Positions 54,701-64,000 of a stretch of DNA of 64,000 bases are shown here, piece by piece; position 1 is the first letter of the stretch; every line of letters starts with the position of its first letter. The position numbers were made by a program, and so were the translations under genes. The stretch is from Limnomonas spitsbergensis (Eukaryota > Chlorophyta > Chlorophyceae > Chlamydomonadales): NCBI GenBank assembly GCA_037349105.1, contig JAYJMM010000095.1:1860001-1924000 (forward strand), in the 5' to 3' direction. The notes beneath the pieces were generated by a model. The model made no database searches and was not told where the DNA came from. It was given only the letters and a program-made list of their open reading frames with translations.

Positions 54701-56236
54701 CAGGTGAGAAGCAGAAGGTGAGGATCAGGTAGGCTTATTTTACTCTACAGCACTAAGTGGGCAAGCGAGCAAGCACAGGGCCTAGGACCAGGACAAGATC
54801 ATGACCGGCATTTTGACGGAAGCCCAAGCAGCAGCACTAACTGACCCCGGACCTCCACAGTAGGCCCAAAACTGATTTCAAGTCCAGCTAAAAGTAGCAA
54901 ACAACAAATAACATGGAACCAGGGTGTCAAACCACTAGTGCCGATGAACCACTGTTGGTGAGTGAGTGGTCCGGGTCAATTAACAACATTATCTGGGGAC
55001 AAACCCACCAGGGCCGACAATCCACTATTGGTGAGAGAGTGGTCTGGGTGAGGCCACGTAGCGTTGAGGGTGCGCATGAAGGAATGCAGCCAGCCTGTGG
55101 TGCGCCTGTGTGCATTCAGCGCCTTGGGGTAGTGGCCACCATGCTCCCTCCTGCGGGAGAGCAGTCAGCAATCGTGTGATTCGTAGTGCTAATTCAGCTA
55201 CATCTGGGTCTTTGGCTGAGGGGTTCTGACGAAGCAAGCCTTGCCGATGAGTCAACGGCCGTAGGCTGGTCATGGATATTTCCCAGTTCATATAAGCTTG
55301 GCTGACGGCCGCCCAGCAGACGCTGAGAGGTGGAAAGGTAGCCCACAGCCCTTAGATAATACTGCCAGCAGAACAGCACAATGAGGAGAAGGGCCAGTGT
55401 TCATAAAGTGTGCATCAGTGCAGCCACCAATGGGCCGATAGGGACCAAACCTGGACCGGCTTGCGGGCCTTGCGTCCAAAGGTCCAAGACACAGGGTTGT
55501 TCCACCCCGCTTCTTCTCCCCTTACCCCTCAAACCCCAGCACCCTACGTGATGGAGTCCCCAATCGCCAGCACGGAAATTGGCTTCCCGCTCCGCAGCCG
55601 CTGCAGGACGGGCCGCATCTGTTCATAAACCGCCGCAGAACCGCCACCTCCTCGCTGTGGGTTGGCCAAAGCAGCATCGAGGTCAGACCGGCTCCAGAAA
55701 CGAGGCATGTGGAGCAAAGAGGCCGCATCCAGATTCCACATCTGGAGCTCTCGGGGGAGCATCAGCTCACTGCTCTTCTTGTTGTTGCTGCCACTGCTGT
55801 TGATGTTGCTAGATGTGGCCCTGCTGCCGCTGCTGCTCAAGATCCTTGAGGTGGAGTTGCTGCTGCAGCACTGCTGAAGCTGGCTGAGCATCAAGAACAT
55901 CAGCAGCAACATCAAGCAGTGTGGGGTAGCTGCATGAAGGCTGCTGCTGCCACTTCCACTCCTGCTGCATGGGATGCTCCGGGTGGTGGTGCCTTGCTGT
56001 GTTGGCTGAGATGTGTCTGCTGCCAATTCGGATGCTTCTGTGGCCCCACTGGCATTGCCCCTGCTCCTACTGCTGTTGTGGCGGCAGCAGCGCCGGCCTC
56101 GTGGCTGTGAGCAGCTGTCACAGGTTTCAGCGTGGAGTGGCATGAATTCGCCAGACTGGCCCCGTTGTCGATGTTTGGTAAAGAATTGGTCACAGTCGCT
56201 CTCTGTTTCATGTACCGAAAACATGTGGAAATGCAT
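48800..56236 (-). CDS. SGNH/GDSL-type hydrolase with plant-like C-terminal domain
   Basis: Exons on the minus strand: 56236-55548, 55150-55009, 54482-54365, 53729-53567, 53321-53186, 52656-52493, 51825-51633, 51320-about 51160, 49981-49931, 49577-49361, 49225-49139 and 48937-48800 (TGA). All joins except those around the eighth exon are in phase; about 750 residues. SGNH enzymes are Ser-His esterases. Seen: PISVLAIGDSIT (nucleophile Ser block), REHGGHYPKALN, WLHSFMRTLNATWPHPDH with SLTNSG, LLPAIADLVILQHLP, DHFGMPSFSYTQ and the catalytic Asp/His block LLLDWVHPS. The C-terminal part reads RPGWVALTPGA, LTYLSSYEHMGRAQVSCVSG and KVKIMQVAV, as in the plant and algal branch. The N-terminus is Ser/Asn-rich with a hydrophobic LMLLLMFLML stretch, a likely signal anchor. 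The ATG choice is tentative. The substrate is unknown; polysaccharide acyl groups are one guess. Confidence 0.85.
50610..50770. repeat. about 60-bp tandem repeat, 2.5 copies, with TAGGGTT words
   Basis: AAGATGCAAGGGTTAAGATG then TAGGGTTCAGCAGAAAGAGA and CTCTGAACCCCA recur with small changes. They lie in an intron of the SGNH gene. Confidence 0.7.
53355..53470. repeat. degenerate CTTCAGGGTTTTCAG repeat
   Basis: A 12-16 base unit (GTTTTCAAGGTCTTCAGGGT, GTGTTTCAAGGGTCTTCAGT and so on) repeats seven or eight times. It lies just upstream, in gene orientation, of the exon at 53321-53186. Confidence 0.65.
53792..53818. repeat. interstitial telomere-like TTTAGGG repeat
   Basis: TAGGGTTTAGGGTTTAGGGT is a short perfect run of the plant-type telomere unit inside an SGNH intron. 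Confidence 0.8.
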
Positions 56237-58189
56237 TTAAAAAATGACGATTTTGTGCAACTGGGGATATTGTGTACAAGAGACCGCGCAGTCCCCCTGG
56301 CCTGGGATCAGACAGTCAAATAGGCATTGATTACAGGAGAATAACATAAGGACGATGTGATCAATACCGTTACGCCGGAGTGCTCAAAGCTGAAGCAACA
56401 ATCACAAATTAAGGCAGAAATTCAAAACATTTAGACTCAGCAAAAGTGCGAAACCCCGTAAAATTCAGCGGCTCCATCTCAGCCCCCATGGCTCAGCCTA
56501 AATTTGACAGAACAGAGTTATTCACTGCCACAGCTCTGGCAGCCACCTGCTGACAAAATGTGGACAGTGAAACTGGATACAAGATTTACAGCACATACCT
56601 CTGCGGATGTGCTTGACAATTAGACGCCTAGACTGGCTGTGAAGAGGTTGCATCCTCACACTCTGGGGCCAGAAATTCAGTTAAGACTTGCCTATGCTGT
56701 GGACTGTGGGGCGTGGATTATGGAGCGACACAGGTGTGCTCTCAAAAACTAGCCTCTAGCGCGACGTGGACATGTCCTTTCAGTTCGCTTCGCACCAGTG
56801 GACACAACGGGGCAGCCGGCATCAGGAACGGCATGGCACGTCATGTATCCATCGTGTGCAGGGCAACAACCTTCTTGCATGAAGAGTTGAACAGTGCATT
56901 ACGCAAATACGCAGCATGGACATTTATCCTTGGGCTGGCACGCTGCAAGAATGAGTGCCATGGTTGCTACATGAGTAGTTGAATACTGCTGCTGCATGAA
57001 TGCTAGTAAGTGCTGAAGTAATGCTCCTTTTGAAAGAGTGCTGATGCTGGGGGCCACTATGCCATGAGTTGCAAGTAACCTTACCTCAATTAATGCCTAA
57101 CGAGTGTCAGCATTTTAGCCGGTTCTGCCGGTATACGATGTCGACTTGCTTGTCATTTGGGGCAGCGCCCCTCGAATGCACCTGCTCAGAGACAGCAGCA
57201 CTGCATAAACGCTCATATGCAGTGTCTCTGCCAAAATATCATGACATAGTGACGAATCGTTAACATGACAACAAGGGGCGTCTGCCATTGCAAGCGCAAG
57301 GCGCAAATCGCACTCGAAACATCAAATATGTTTCACAACGACATCAAGCTTTGCAGCAATGTGAACAATGCAACGGTTACCTGGTATATGAGATCCCCAA
57401 CGCAAGCCGACGCATCCGGCCTTCCCTCCCCTAGATTTCGCAGAGTATCAGGCAAGCGATTAGTCAGATTGACCCGAGATCGAGGATGCTGTTTGCCTGG
57501 ATTAGCCGCGCCACATGTTCGAAGTTCAAACAAGTAAGGAGTTCACGGCACAGGGCCGGGTACGGGGTTTTACAAATTAGGTCAGAGGTCTCTGAATCAG
57601 GTCGACGAGTAAAGCAGGAGTAAACAGCCCGTTTCCAACAAGGCAAATCGATCAATGGACCTCGGAAAAATTCAGTCGGAAACGGGCTGAAAGTGTCTAC
57701 ATATTCAACATGCTTAATTCCACGGCAGAAGCATCCCTAAACCCTATATCTAGGGATCTAGGGATCTAGATGCGCACGTAGTTTTAAGGCAGGTTTTAAG
57801 GATGCTAAAACAATTGCAATTTTATTCCACTTAGGCGAATTCCGCGCATTGAATCTCGAAATGTCACCATACAGGCGCATAGCGGATCAGAATATCAGGC
57901 GGCAGTGTGTCTTACCAGTCCCATGAGGTGGCAAACCTGTTTGGATTTACGCCATGCACATCAAAGACAGAAACAGCCAACAATAATGATAAGAGACGAC
58001 CTGCTTGCACCGAATGCAAATAAGCTTCCTTCGTCGCGGGGGCATACCCCCGTGATCGTCCAAAATTACGAGTGTGTGGACTAAGCTGGATTGAGAAGAG
58101 TGGATTAATAGCAGCTGAAAGATCGAAGGAGGCAAATTGAGGACTGGAATGCAAGCCTCTAGTCAAGTCTTGAACAAAGTCGGGTTTTT
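56237..58189. other. intergenic stretch, no gene seen
   Basis: Upstream of the SGNH gene. The minus frame at 57912-58232 (FDLSAAINPLFSIQLSPHTR) and the plus frame at 57265-57537 look vaguely protein-like but have no domain, start context or splice support. Confidence 0.35.
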
Positions 58190-58370
58190 CTTCTTCACAG
58201 GGGCGTACACTCTTCTTCCAGTGTAATGTCATTAACCCTTATCCCAGTCCCCACAAGTTGAGGGGTGCGAAATATAGGTGTAGGGAAGGTGTAGGGGCAG
58301 GTCAATGACATTACACATGTGGGCCATGCTGCAAAGGACCTGCCGCATGGGCGCCCAACCGTCTGGTCGT
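58190..58370. repeat. pair of inverted LINE tail ends
   Basis: GTGTAATGTCATTAACCC at 58220 (plus) faces its reverse complement GGTCAATGACATTACAC at 58300. The minus copy continues through GGGCCATGCTGCAAAGG to GGGCGCCCAACCGTCTGG at 58350-58367, the reverse of the full tail. The two ends point toward each other with about 62 bases between them. Confidence 0.65.
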
Positions 58371-58551
58371 GAGGAAAAAATATTTGAGGCTCGAGGGGAA
58401 AGGACAGGAACAGACGGAAAAATACCATCCGATTAAGCTAAGGACTTCCAAAGAAACCCAAGCCCGTCCATATCATACTCCTCAAAAAAGAGAAAAGAAA
58501 AAACATGCTAGACAGTACGTCAGGAAAACCCAGAAAGAGGCCACAAAGTGT

Positions 58552-58590
58552 CAAACTGTAAATGATGTTACACCTCTGGGCCCAGGACAC
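58552..58590 (-). repeat. LINE tail terminus
   Basis: AATGATGTTACACCTCTGGG then CCCAGGACAC is the reverse complement of the tail terminus (GGGCCCAGAGGTGTAACATC). Confidence 0.65.
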
Positions 58591-58849
58591 AAAGACACAA
58601 AGTGTAGGGTGCAAGAAATGGGTGTGTGTGTACGGGGTACAGTAAGAGAAAGGAAGCCCCAGCGTGTAGGCGGAGGTGTGCGTGTGCGAGGTGGAGTTGT
58701 ACGAGGTGGAGTTAGTCAGGACCGCCAGTGGGATAAGCGTGTATGTTCAGGGTTTGAGATGTGTACGTTTGAAGGTAGGGGTAGGGGCAGGGCAGGTGTA
58801 CGAGAAGTGCGTGTGTAAAGTAGGTGTTGGAGAGATGGCCAGGTTGGTG

Positions 58850-59085
58850 GCCAAGACAGTGATTTGGGTGGTGGCCAGAGCGAGTGGAGGCCTGGGCAGT
58901 GGCCAGGGTAGTGGTCAGGGCTGAGGCGAGGGCGGTAGCCAGGGTGGTGGCCTGGGCAGTGGCTAGGGTGGTGGCCAGGGCGGTGACCAGCAGAGCAGAG
59001 GCTGGGGCGGTGGCGAGGGCAGTGGCCTGGGCGGTGGGCAGAGAGATTGCGATTGCGGTGGCCAGGGTGGCCACCGCAATGGTCA
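58850..59085. repeat. degenerate GTGGCCAGGGCG-type minisatellite
   Basis: Units of 12-24 bases such as GTGGCCAGGGCGGTG and GTGGCCTGGGCAGTG repeat for over 200 bases. One end (GTGGCCAGGGTGGCCACC) is itself palindromic. Minus frames give Ala/Thr/Leu repeats and are not called as coding. Confidence 0.75.
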
Positions 59086-59274
59086 CCACCCTACGGCCCA
59101 AGGGTCACCATGCGTCCATGCATCCAAATTTCCCATGGTAAATGCCCTATTTGTCGCAAAATCTTGCAACAAGTAGGCCCATTCGGGGGAGCATGGTCGG
59201 CATGGCAGAAGAGCCCTATTCCCAACTAATGACCAATTCTTCATAACCATGCCCATGCATGTGGAGGTTAATAC

Positions 59275-59365
59275 CGTATCATATCATATTTTATTATGAT
59301 ATAATAAAATATGATCATATTTTATTATATCATATCAAATTGCTGATATGATATGACATGAATAT
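59275..59365. repeat. AT-rich palindrome and ATATCATAT cluster
   Basis: Perfect 15-base arms (59283-59297 and 59301-59315) flank a GAT loop. Further partial copies of the same words follow to 59360 (TATCATATCAAATTGCTGAT). It could extrude as a cruciform, or be the core of a foldback element. Confidence 0.85.
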
Positions 59366-60017
59366 ATGATGGTTCCAAAGATTATATCGTGCTACCTTGA
59401 GTATAAGGTCATTGACCGGAGATTTAAAGTGTTTATTGAAGGGCCTGTACAATCTACTTCAGTCAGTTTCGCATGCACTTTTCGAAGTCCAAGTTCTTGC
59501 TTGTGCCTGAAGCGCTAGGAATGCGCTGGGCCCAATTTTGAAAGATTCTTGTATTTCCGGGGGCCAAACCGTTTGCCTTACGAGGGACGATAGAGTTGGC
59601 CGCAGGCTTCCAGCCATACCACAACTCCGTTATCATCAAACATGTTCTTGAAGCGTTGGACTCCATATGTTTTGGCAAGACCTGCCATTGTATTACATCT
59701 GGGGTCACATATGGGGGCAAACATTTCATTGTCTCACCTTTCCCAGTTTCCCTCGTCACTTGGAATTCGGTTAGGTGCTGCGCTAGGTTCCATTCGCAGT
59801 GAAGTTATCAAGCTGTGGCGCATGTGTTGTACTGGCACCCAGGGCACCACCTCAACAGTGATTATACCCAGGGTTACCCCTGATTATACCTGGCCACCTG
59901 CGGCCTTGAGCATTCTGTCCTCTCAATGAGAGACCACATCAGTAGCAGGAAGCTGTTGTTTACAACACCCTGCATGAGCTAGTCAGGGGTAGTGAGAGGG
60001 ATCAGGCAGCTCAAGCG

Positions 60018-60152
60018 AGCGTTAAACCGAAGTCGTTTGCACCCACGTCATGTTTTATGGCTGGGGCTAATCTTCTGCACTACGGGATTCATTCCCACGC
60101 TACTGCTCGGTGGTTGTGTGTTGGTTGCTTGCCCAGGGGTCACTGGTTGTGT
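60018..60152 (+). repeat. dispersed repeat, inverted copy at 7615-7753
   Basis: Sibling of the repeat at 7.6 kb in the opposite orientation. Its right end lies within a few bases of the left LTR-like repeat at 60156. Confidence 0.75.
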
Positions 60153-60155
60153 GTT

Positions 60156-61267
60156 TGTCGCACCATAAAGCAGTAAACGCGCCAATATGGTAAACTCCGT
60201 AATCTCCGGTAAAGGCGCCTTAGAGAGGTGTCCTTCTACTCATAAACACGGTACATCACCGTACACACAGGCTCCTTGTACTTCAGACAAGAGCTGTTAA
60301 CTGGCTACTGTAAGGTTCAGCCCTAGCAGGAAGTCTCTCTGCCTAGGGGTAAGTCTGGGTGTCCCTGTCTCGTGGGTACCGCCCCTACTACTTCACTCAC
60401 GAGATGTGCGCATCAGGTCCGTGGCGGACTTCTTCCTCACGACAGTGATGGACGCCTACGGGCAGACTCAGTGACTACTCACTGGCTGCGGGTGCTCAAC
60501 GAGTTAAGCTTCGAAACTTGTATTTGAATGTCAGGCAATATCTTTGGGAGGCACAGGCTTTCTGGCTGTATGGTCGCGATCCAGCTGGGCTATGATAAGG
60601 GCACTTACCGCGTCACACACGGTGAGGGTACGGGATCGTAGACTGCGAACTACTGTTCTACAGGGATCTCGTTCCTCAACTGAGGTCTTGTTCTCCTGCT
60701 ATCTCAGCGGAGGATGAGCTAGTCTTGACTTGATATAGGTACTGACGTTATGAACACCTCAGGCCTCATGCATTGGATGCCGGCCGGAGCTTGTTACATA
60801 AGAGGTCTGTCCTTTTGAAAGGGACGAAGTAACTAGTTTGGGCAATTGCCGGGATACAGGGACCCGGCAGGCCCAATTCAGAGTACGGGAAAGCTAAACC
60901 CCTGGCGTAAGCGGGTTTCTAGGTTCATATTCAAATAAGGAGGATCCGCAGGGAAGCTGCGAAGCCTCCGCGGTCGCAAACTGCGGCCTAAACGGTTCTG
61001 GCACGTATACCGTAATATACCGTGACAGCTGTCGCACCATAAAGCAGTAAACGCGCCAATATGGTAAACTCCGTAATCTCCGGTAAAGGCGCCTTAGAGA
61101 GGTGTCCTTCTACTCATAAACACGGTACATCACCGTACACACAGGCTCCTTGTACTTCAGACAAGAGCTGTTAACTGGCCACTGTAAGATTCAGCCCTAG
61201 CAGGAAGTCTCTCTGACTAGGGGTAAGTCTGGGTGTCCCTGTCTCGTGGGTACCGCCCCTCCTACTT
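60156..61267. mobile_element. LTR-like direct-repeat pair with non-coding core (TRIM-like)
   Basis: About 238 bases at 60156-60393 recur at 61030-61267 with only a handful of differences. Both start TGTCGCACCATAAAGCAGTA and fade after GTGGGTACCGCCCCTMCTAC. The 636-base core has no long open frame. Short core and near-identical terminal repeats fit a terminal-repeat retrotransposon in miniature. Alternatively it is an 874-base unit in incomplete tandem array. No primer-binding site or target duplication could be confirmed, so the class is open. Confidence 0.6.
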
Positions 61268-61397
61268 TACTTGCCCCCCCGCTCCTCAGCGTTAAGCCTA
61301 TCGGGCATGCGCTGGGAGCCGGAAAAAGGGGTCGGTACTGTTAGGAAGAAATTTCTGGCAATATGTACACCTCAGAAGATTCAAGTATCAAAGCAAA

Positions 61398-61500
61398 TCT
61401 GCCTGGTTCAGGCCGTCCTCCGCATCTGCCTGGTTCAGGCTATGTACACACATCTGCCTGGTTCAGGCTGTTTACACGCATCTGCCTGATTCAGGCTGTT
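61398..61500. repeat. four-copy tandem repeat CATCTGCCTGGTTCAGGCTG
   Basis: The unit recurs four times with spacing of 27-33 bases between the LTR-like repeats and the gag-like ORFs. Confidence 0.85.
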
Positions 61501-62083
61501 TTCAAGGCAAAATTCACATAATCACTGCAAGCAATGCGCACATACTGCGCGTCATTCTAAGCATCTCAGTTGCTCATCACCAAACTTGGCTGTTAATCAG
61601 AATCATCAGGCCAGGCTAAGTATAACCGCTGCTCTCGCCCCACTGCGCCATAGACGCCTGGTCTTTAAGGTCACAGGAAATGCGCGCTGCAGCAGCGGCT
61701 TCTGCCCCCTTGGGTACTATCACTACTCCACACAATCAAGTCTTGTCGCCCATTGCTCCAGCATATGTCCTACCGTAGCCTTGCTGCTGCGGCTCTTTGA
61801 GAAACAAATTTTCATAACCCGTAGCTGCCCTAGGTCTTGTCGCCACCTAGCATAATCGCATTGGCCCGCTGGCCGCTGGCCCAGCACCTGCCGTGTACTA
61901 GGACCAGATGCGCTGCGCCTGAAAGTGTCAGTCTTCTGCTGCTCAGTTTCCTGCCCTGTCCTGCCGGTGACGGTGTGGTTATCGTCATATGTTCAGCGGC
62001 CTTGCCGCTCTGGGCTTGGCCTTCCCTAAGGTTCAGGTATCGGTGCACCCTTCAAGTGCCGATTCCTCCTCTTTGTTGGAAGC

Positions 62084-63118
62084 CTAGCGCCACCTTGGCC
62101 CATCTATGGACCGCTCGCGGGGTGACACTGGCCTCTCCTCATCCAAGGAATATCTTCCTCCAAAAAGTCTCTGCTTCCAAGAAGCCTCTCGCTCCTCTTC
62201 CTCCTCTTCCGTCTCTTCCCCCTCTTCCGTCTCATTCTCCTCTTCTGCCGCAGGCCTGTGATCTGTGACAGACAGGTCCCCCATTTCCAGGGCGAACTTC
62301 TCCCACAGCACCACCTGCTGCGTCAGTACAGTGATCTGCTCCTCATCGGTCATATTCAAGTACCCTGGCACCGTGATTACGAACGTGCTCAGCTTGCCCC
62401 TGGTGGCCACTGGCAGCCCCTCATAGAACATGTGCGAGACCGAGTGCCTTCTGCCAAAGTAGTCCACTGCATCCCTGGAGATCTGCAGCAGCTCTGCTGT
62501 GGACAGTACTCTGTGCGCAAACGCCTCCACTGTCTCCTCTGGCTTGACCTCTGGATCCAAGGTGGTTTTGACTCCCAGCTTGAGGTTGGTGATCGCGGAT
62601 CTCTCATCCGAGGTCGGCTTCCCCACCTCCTCCTTTACCACCCTGATCCACAGGGTAAGAAGGGAAACCTCACAGCACTGCTCCTCTGCTGGAGCGGCCC
62701 ACTGCCCCCCGATCCTTTCCATCTCCTTGGTGGCCCTGTCCCCTGCGTGGGGCGCTGCCATGATGGCCGCCATCAACGGCCCCACACTGGCAGGCCTGTT
62801 GTTCCACAACCTGGCCAGGGATCGCACGAGCATGGCCATGGCCGAGGGTGACTGGCAGGATCCAACAATTTCCCCTGCCACCACGGCCAGCGCCGGTGGT
62901 TCATCCGACAGCGCCAGCCTGTTGTGTGATCCCCAATAGCCACACGCTTGGCAATATTTCTTGGCTGCAACCGCGCCCGGGTGTGACATATCCAACACCG
63001 GCACGTTGCCTTGGATAGCTGGGATTTTGGTATATTTGGCCACCCCTGCCAGCTGCAGGTACATCTGCTGCAGCAGCTGCAGGTTCATCCTTGCCTGCTC
63101 CCTTTTGAGCCTCTTCAT
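62084..63118 (-). CDS. gag-like protein of a retroelement, second ORF
   Basis: A 344-codon intact frame starts ATG at 63118, sharing ATGA with the stop of the upstream frame. The N-terminus is helical (MKRLKREQARMNLQLLQQMY) and is followed by YCQACGYWGSHNRL, a partial zinc-binding motif. The middle part (DERSAITNLKLGVKTTLDPE, ETVEAFAHRVLSTAELLQIS, KLSTFVITVPGYLNMTDEEQ) has the look of a retroelement capsid domain, which packs RNA in the particle. The end is a Glu-rich stretch followed by a basic tail. No protease or reverse transcriptase follows before the repeats at 61.5 kb, so the copy lacks pol or pol lies elsewhere. A host gene is possible but less likely. Confidence 0.55.
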   Translation of the reverse strand: MKRLKREQARMNLQLLQQMYLQLAGVAKYTKIPAIQGNVPVLDMSHPGAVAAKKYCQACGYWGSHNRLALSDEPPALAVVAGEIVGSCQSPSAMAMLVRSLARLWNNRPASVGPLMAAIMAAPHAGDRATKEMERIGGQWAAPAEEQCCEVSLLTLWIRVVKEEVGKPTSDERSAITNLKLGVKTTLDPEVKPEETVEAFAHRVLSTAELLQISRDAVDYFGRRHSVSHMFYEGLPVATRGKLSTFVITVPGYLNMTDEEQITVLTQQVVLWEKFALEMGDLSVTDHRPAAEEENETEEGEETEEEEEEREASWKQRLFGGRYSLDEERPVSPRERSIDGPRWR

Positions 63119-64000
63119 TTCCTGGTCGCTGGACTCCCGCCTGGCCCCTGGCCCGCGCCTGTCCGCTCCACCTGACCCTGACTCGTCTGAACTGGAGTCT
63201 GATCCAGATCCGCTACTGTCGCCCCCTGATGGGCTGCGACTGCGCTGGTACTGGCTGTTTCTGCGGCCAGCCCCATCCTGGGCTTGTCCGCCCCCGGACG
63301 ACTGTCTGCCGGCCCTGCCCGTGGAGCCTCTGCTCCCCTCGGGTGGCGGCTGATCAGCCTCATCTCTGCTTTTTCTCTCCTCTGGGCCAGACTCCCGAGG
63401 CTGTGATCCTCTGCCGGATTCTGCCTGCCCCCTGGGCGGCTTCTGGCCTGGCCCGCCTGGCTGTGTCCTCCTGCCGTATTCTGCCGGCCCCCTGGGCGGC
63501 TCCTGGCTCTGCCATGTTGGCTGTTCCCTGCCGTCTGCCTGCCCCCTGGGCGGCTCCTGGCTCTGCCAGCTTGGCTGTTTATTTCCGTCTGCCTGCCTCC
63601 TGGGCGGCTCCTGGCTCTGCCAGCTTGGCTGTTCCCTGCCGTATACCTGCCCCCTGGGCGGCTCCTGGCTCTGCCAGCTTGGCTGTTCCCTGCCGTATGC
63701 CTGCCCCCTGGGCGGCTCCTGGCTTTGCCAGCTTGGCTGTTTCTTTCCGTCTGCCTGCCCCCTGGGCGGCTCCTGGCTCTGCCAGCTTGGCTGTTCCCTG
63801 CCGTCTGCCTGCCCCCTGGGCGGCTCCTGGCTCTGCCAGCTTGGCTGTGTCCCTCCTGTGTAATTCCTGACTCAGGAATCTGACAGCACCTCCTCTCTGG
63901 CCTCTCTGGACCCTGGGGTGGGCGCGGCCCTTGCCTGTTGCTGCCACCTTTGGACCTCCCTGAGCTCCTCTGGTTGCTGCACATCTGTTTCATAACCTCC
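63115..64000 (-). CDS. Arg/Gly/Gln repeat protein, retroelement ORF upstream of gag-like ORF (partial at window edge)
   Basis: The frame is open from the window edge (an ATG is at 63993, but the true start may lie outside) to TGA at 63115-63117. Its centre is eight copies of an 18-residue unit like NSQAGRARSRPGGRQTAG, coded by a 54-base tandem repeat at 63420-63850. RGG-like Arg/Gly repeats commonly bind RNA. The rest is Gln-, Gly- and Arg-rich and ends GGSPATRK. It overlaps the next ORF by ATGA. With that ORF it may form one gag region made by frameshift or re-initiation. No known domain is seen. Confidence 0.5.
   Translation of the reverse strand, partial: EVMKQMCSNQRSSGRSKGGSNRQGPRPPQGPERPERRCCQIPESGITQEGHSQAGRARSRPGGRQTAGNSQAGRARSRPGGRQTERNSQAGKARSRPGGRHTAGNSQAGRARSRPGGRYTAGNSQAGRARSRPGGRQTEINSQAGRARSRPGGRQTAGNSQHGRARSRPGGRQNTAGGHSQAGQARSRPGGRQNPAEDHSLGSLAQRREKAEMRLISRHPRGAEAPRAGPADSRPGADKPRMGLAAETASTSAVAAHQGATVADLDQTPVQTSQGQVERTGAGQGPGGSPATRK
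63420..63850. repeat. 54-bp tandem repeat, eight copies, inside the RG-rich ORF
   Basis: TGGGCGGCTCCTGGCTCTGC recurs at 63433, 63493, 63547, 63601, 63655, 63709, 63763 and 63817; spacing is 60 then 54 bases. The unit length is a multiple of three, and variation is mostly at the CCGTCTG/CCGTATG/TCCGTCTG positions, so the reading frame is preserved. Confidence 0.9.

Noticed and set aside
60156..61267. Classical autonomous LTR retrotransposon
   Set aside because: No coding core, no recognisable primer-binding site or polypurine tract, and no target duplication could be verified; kept only as TRIM-like.
63229..63870. 213-codon plus frame rich in Pro, Ala and Trp
   Set aside because: Antisense to the 54-bp repeats of the intact RG-rich ORF; the minus frame continues on both sides and pairs with the gag-like ORF.
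1..64000. CRISPR arrays, bacterial operons, rRNA genes
   Set aside because: Tandem arrays here have no spacers, genes are spliced and dispersed, and no rRNA-like block was seen.

Overview
The window looks like nuclear DNA of a green alga (chlorophyte or prasinophyte type). The genes are cut by many GT-AG introns, base composition is moderate, and there is no operon layout. Protein clues are a plastid-type thioredoxin m, a plant-like SGNH esterase C-terminus and CCCTAAA-type telomere-like motifs inside introns. The lineage is an inference from style and cannot be fixed from this sequence alone. Exons were assembled by hand from splice signals, intron phase and motif continuity, so several gene ends stay open.

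Layout, left to right. 1.2-4.1 kb (+): exostosin-type GT64 glycosyltransferase with a decayed duplicate of its catalytic exon. 4.8-6.7 kb (+): unrecognised exons; a 437-bp MITE with perfect 8-bp target duplications lies at 5.8-6.3 kb. 8.2 kb (-): an L1 ORF1p-like fragment. 9.5-11.7 kb (+): 3' part of an unrecognised helical gene. 12.1-14.9 kb: nested, broken pieces of a LINE family. 15.9-19.5 kb (-): bHLH transcription factor. 19.9-32.5 kb (+): a long gene with an F-box-like start, at least two copies of an unnamed Cys-containing module, and introns packed with tandem repeats, including 44 perfect copies of a 22-mer. 33-34.4 kb: LINE 3' tails. 35.1-35.5 kb (+): thioredoxin m. 36.5-38.2 kb: another LINE fragment and tails. 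41.3-46.9 kb (+): a methyltransferase of the METTL2/6/8 (tRNA 3-methylcytidine) type with a 58-bp minisatellite filling one intron. 48.8-56.2 kb (-): SGNH/GDSL hydrolase, about 12 exons. 58-61.3 kb: inverted LINE tails, a Gly/Ala-coding minisatellite, an AT palindrome and a pair of LTR-like direct repeats. 62.1 kb to the end (-): two gag-like ORFs of a retroelement that overlap by ATGA.

The host genes look functionally independent: glycosylation, transcription, ubiquitin targeting (if the F-box call is right), plastid redox, tRNA modification and esterase. What unites the window is repeat load. A recurring ~65-bp LINE tail, a MITE family, short dispersed repeats and minisatellites sit almost wholly in introns and intergenic DNA. 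I see no CRISPR, rRNA or tRNA gene and no convincing new multi-gene system. The most novel items are the F-box/module gene, the two minisatellites with unit length 1 mod 3, and the dead GT64 exon copy.
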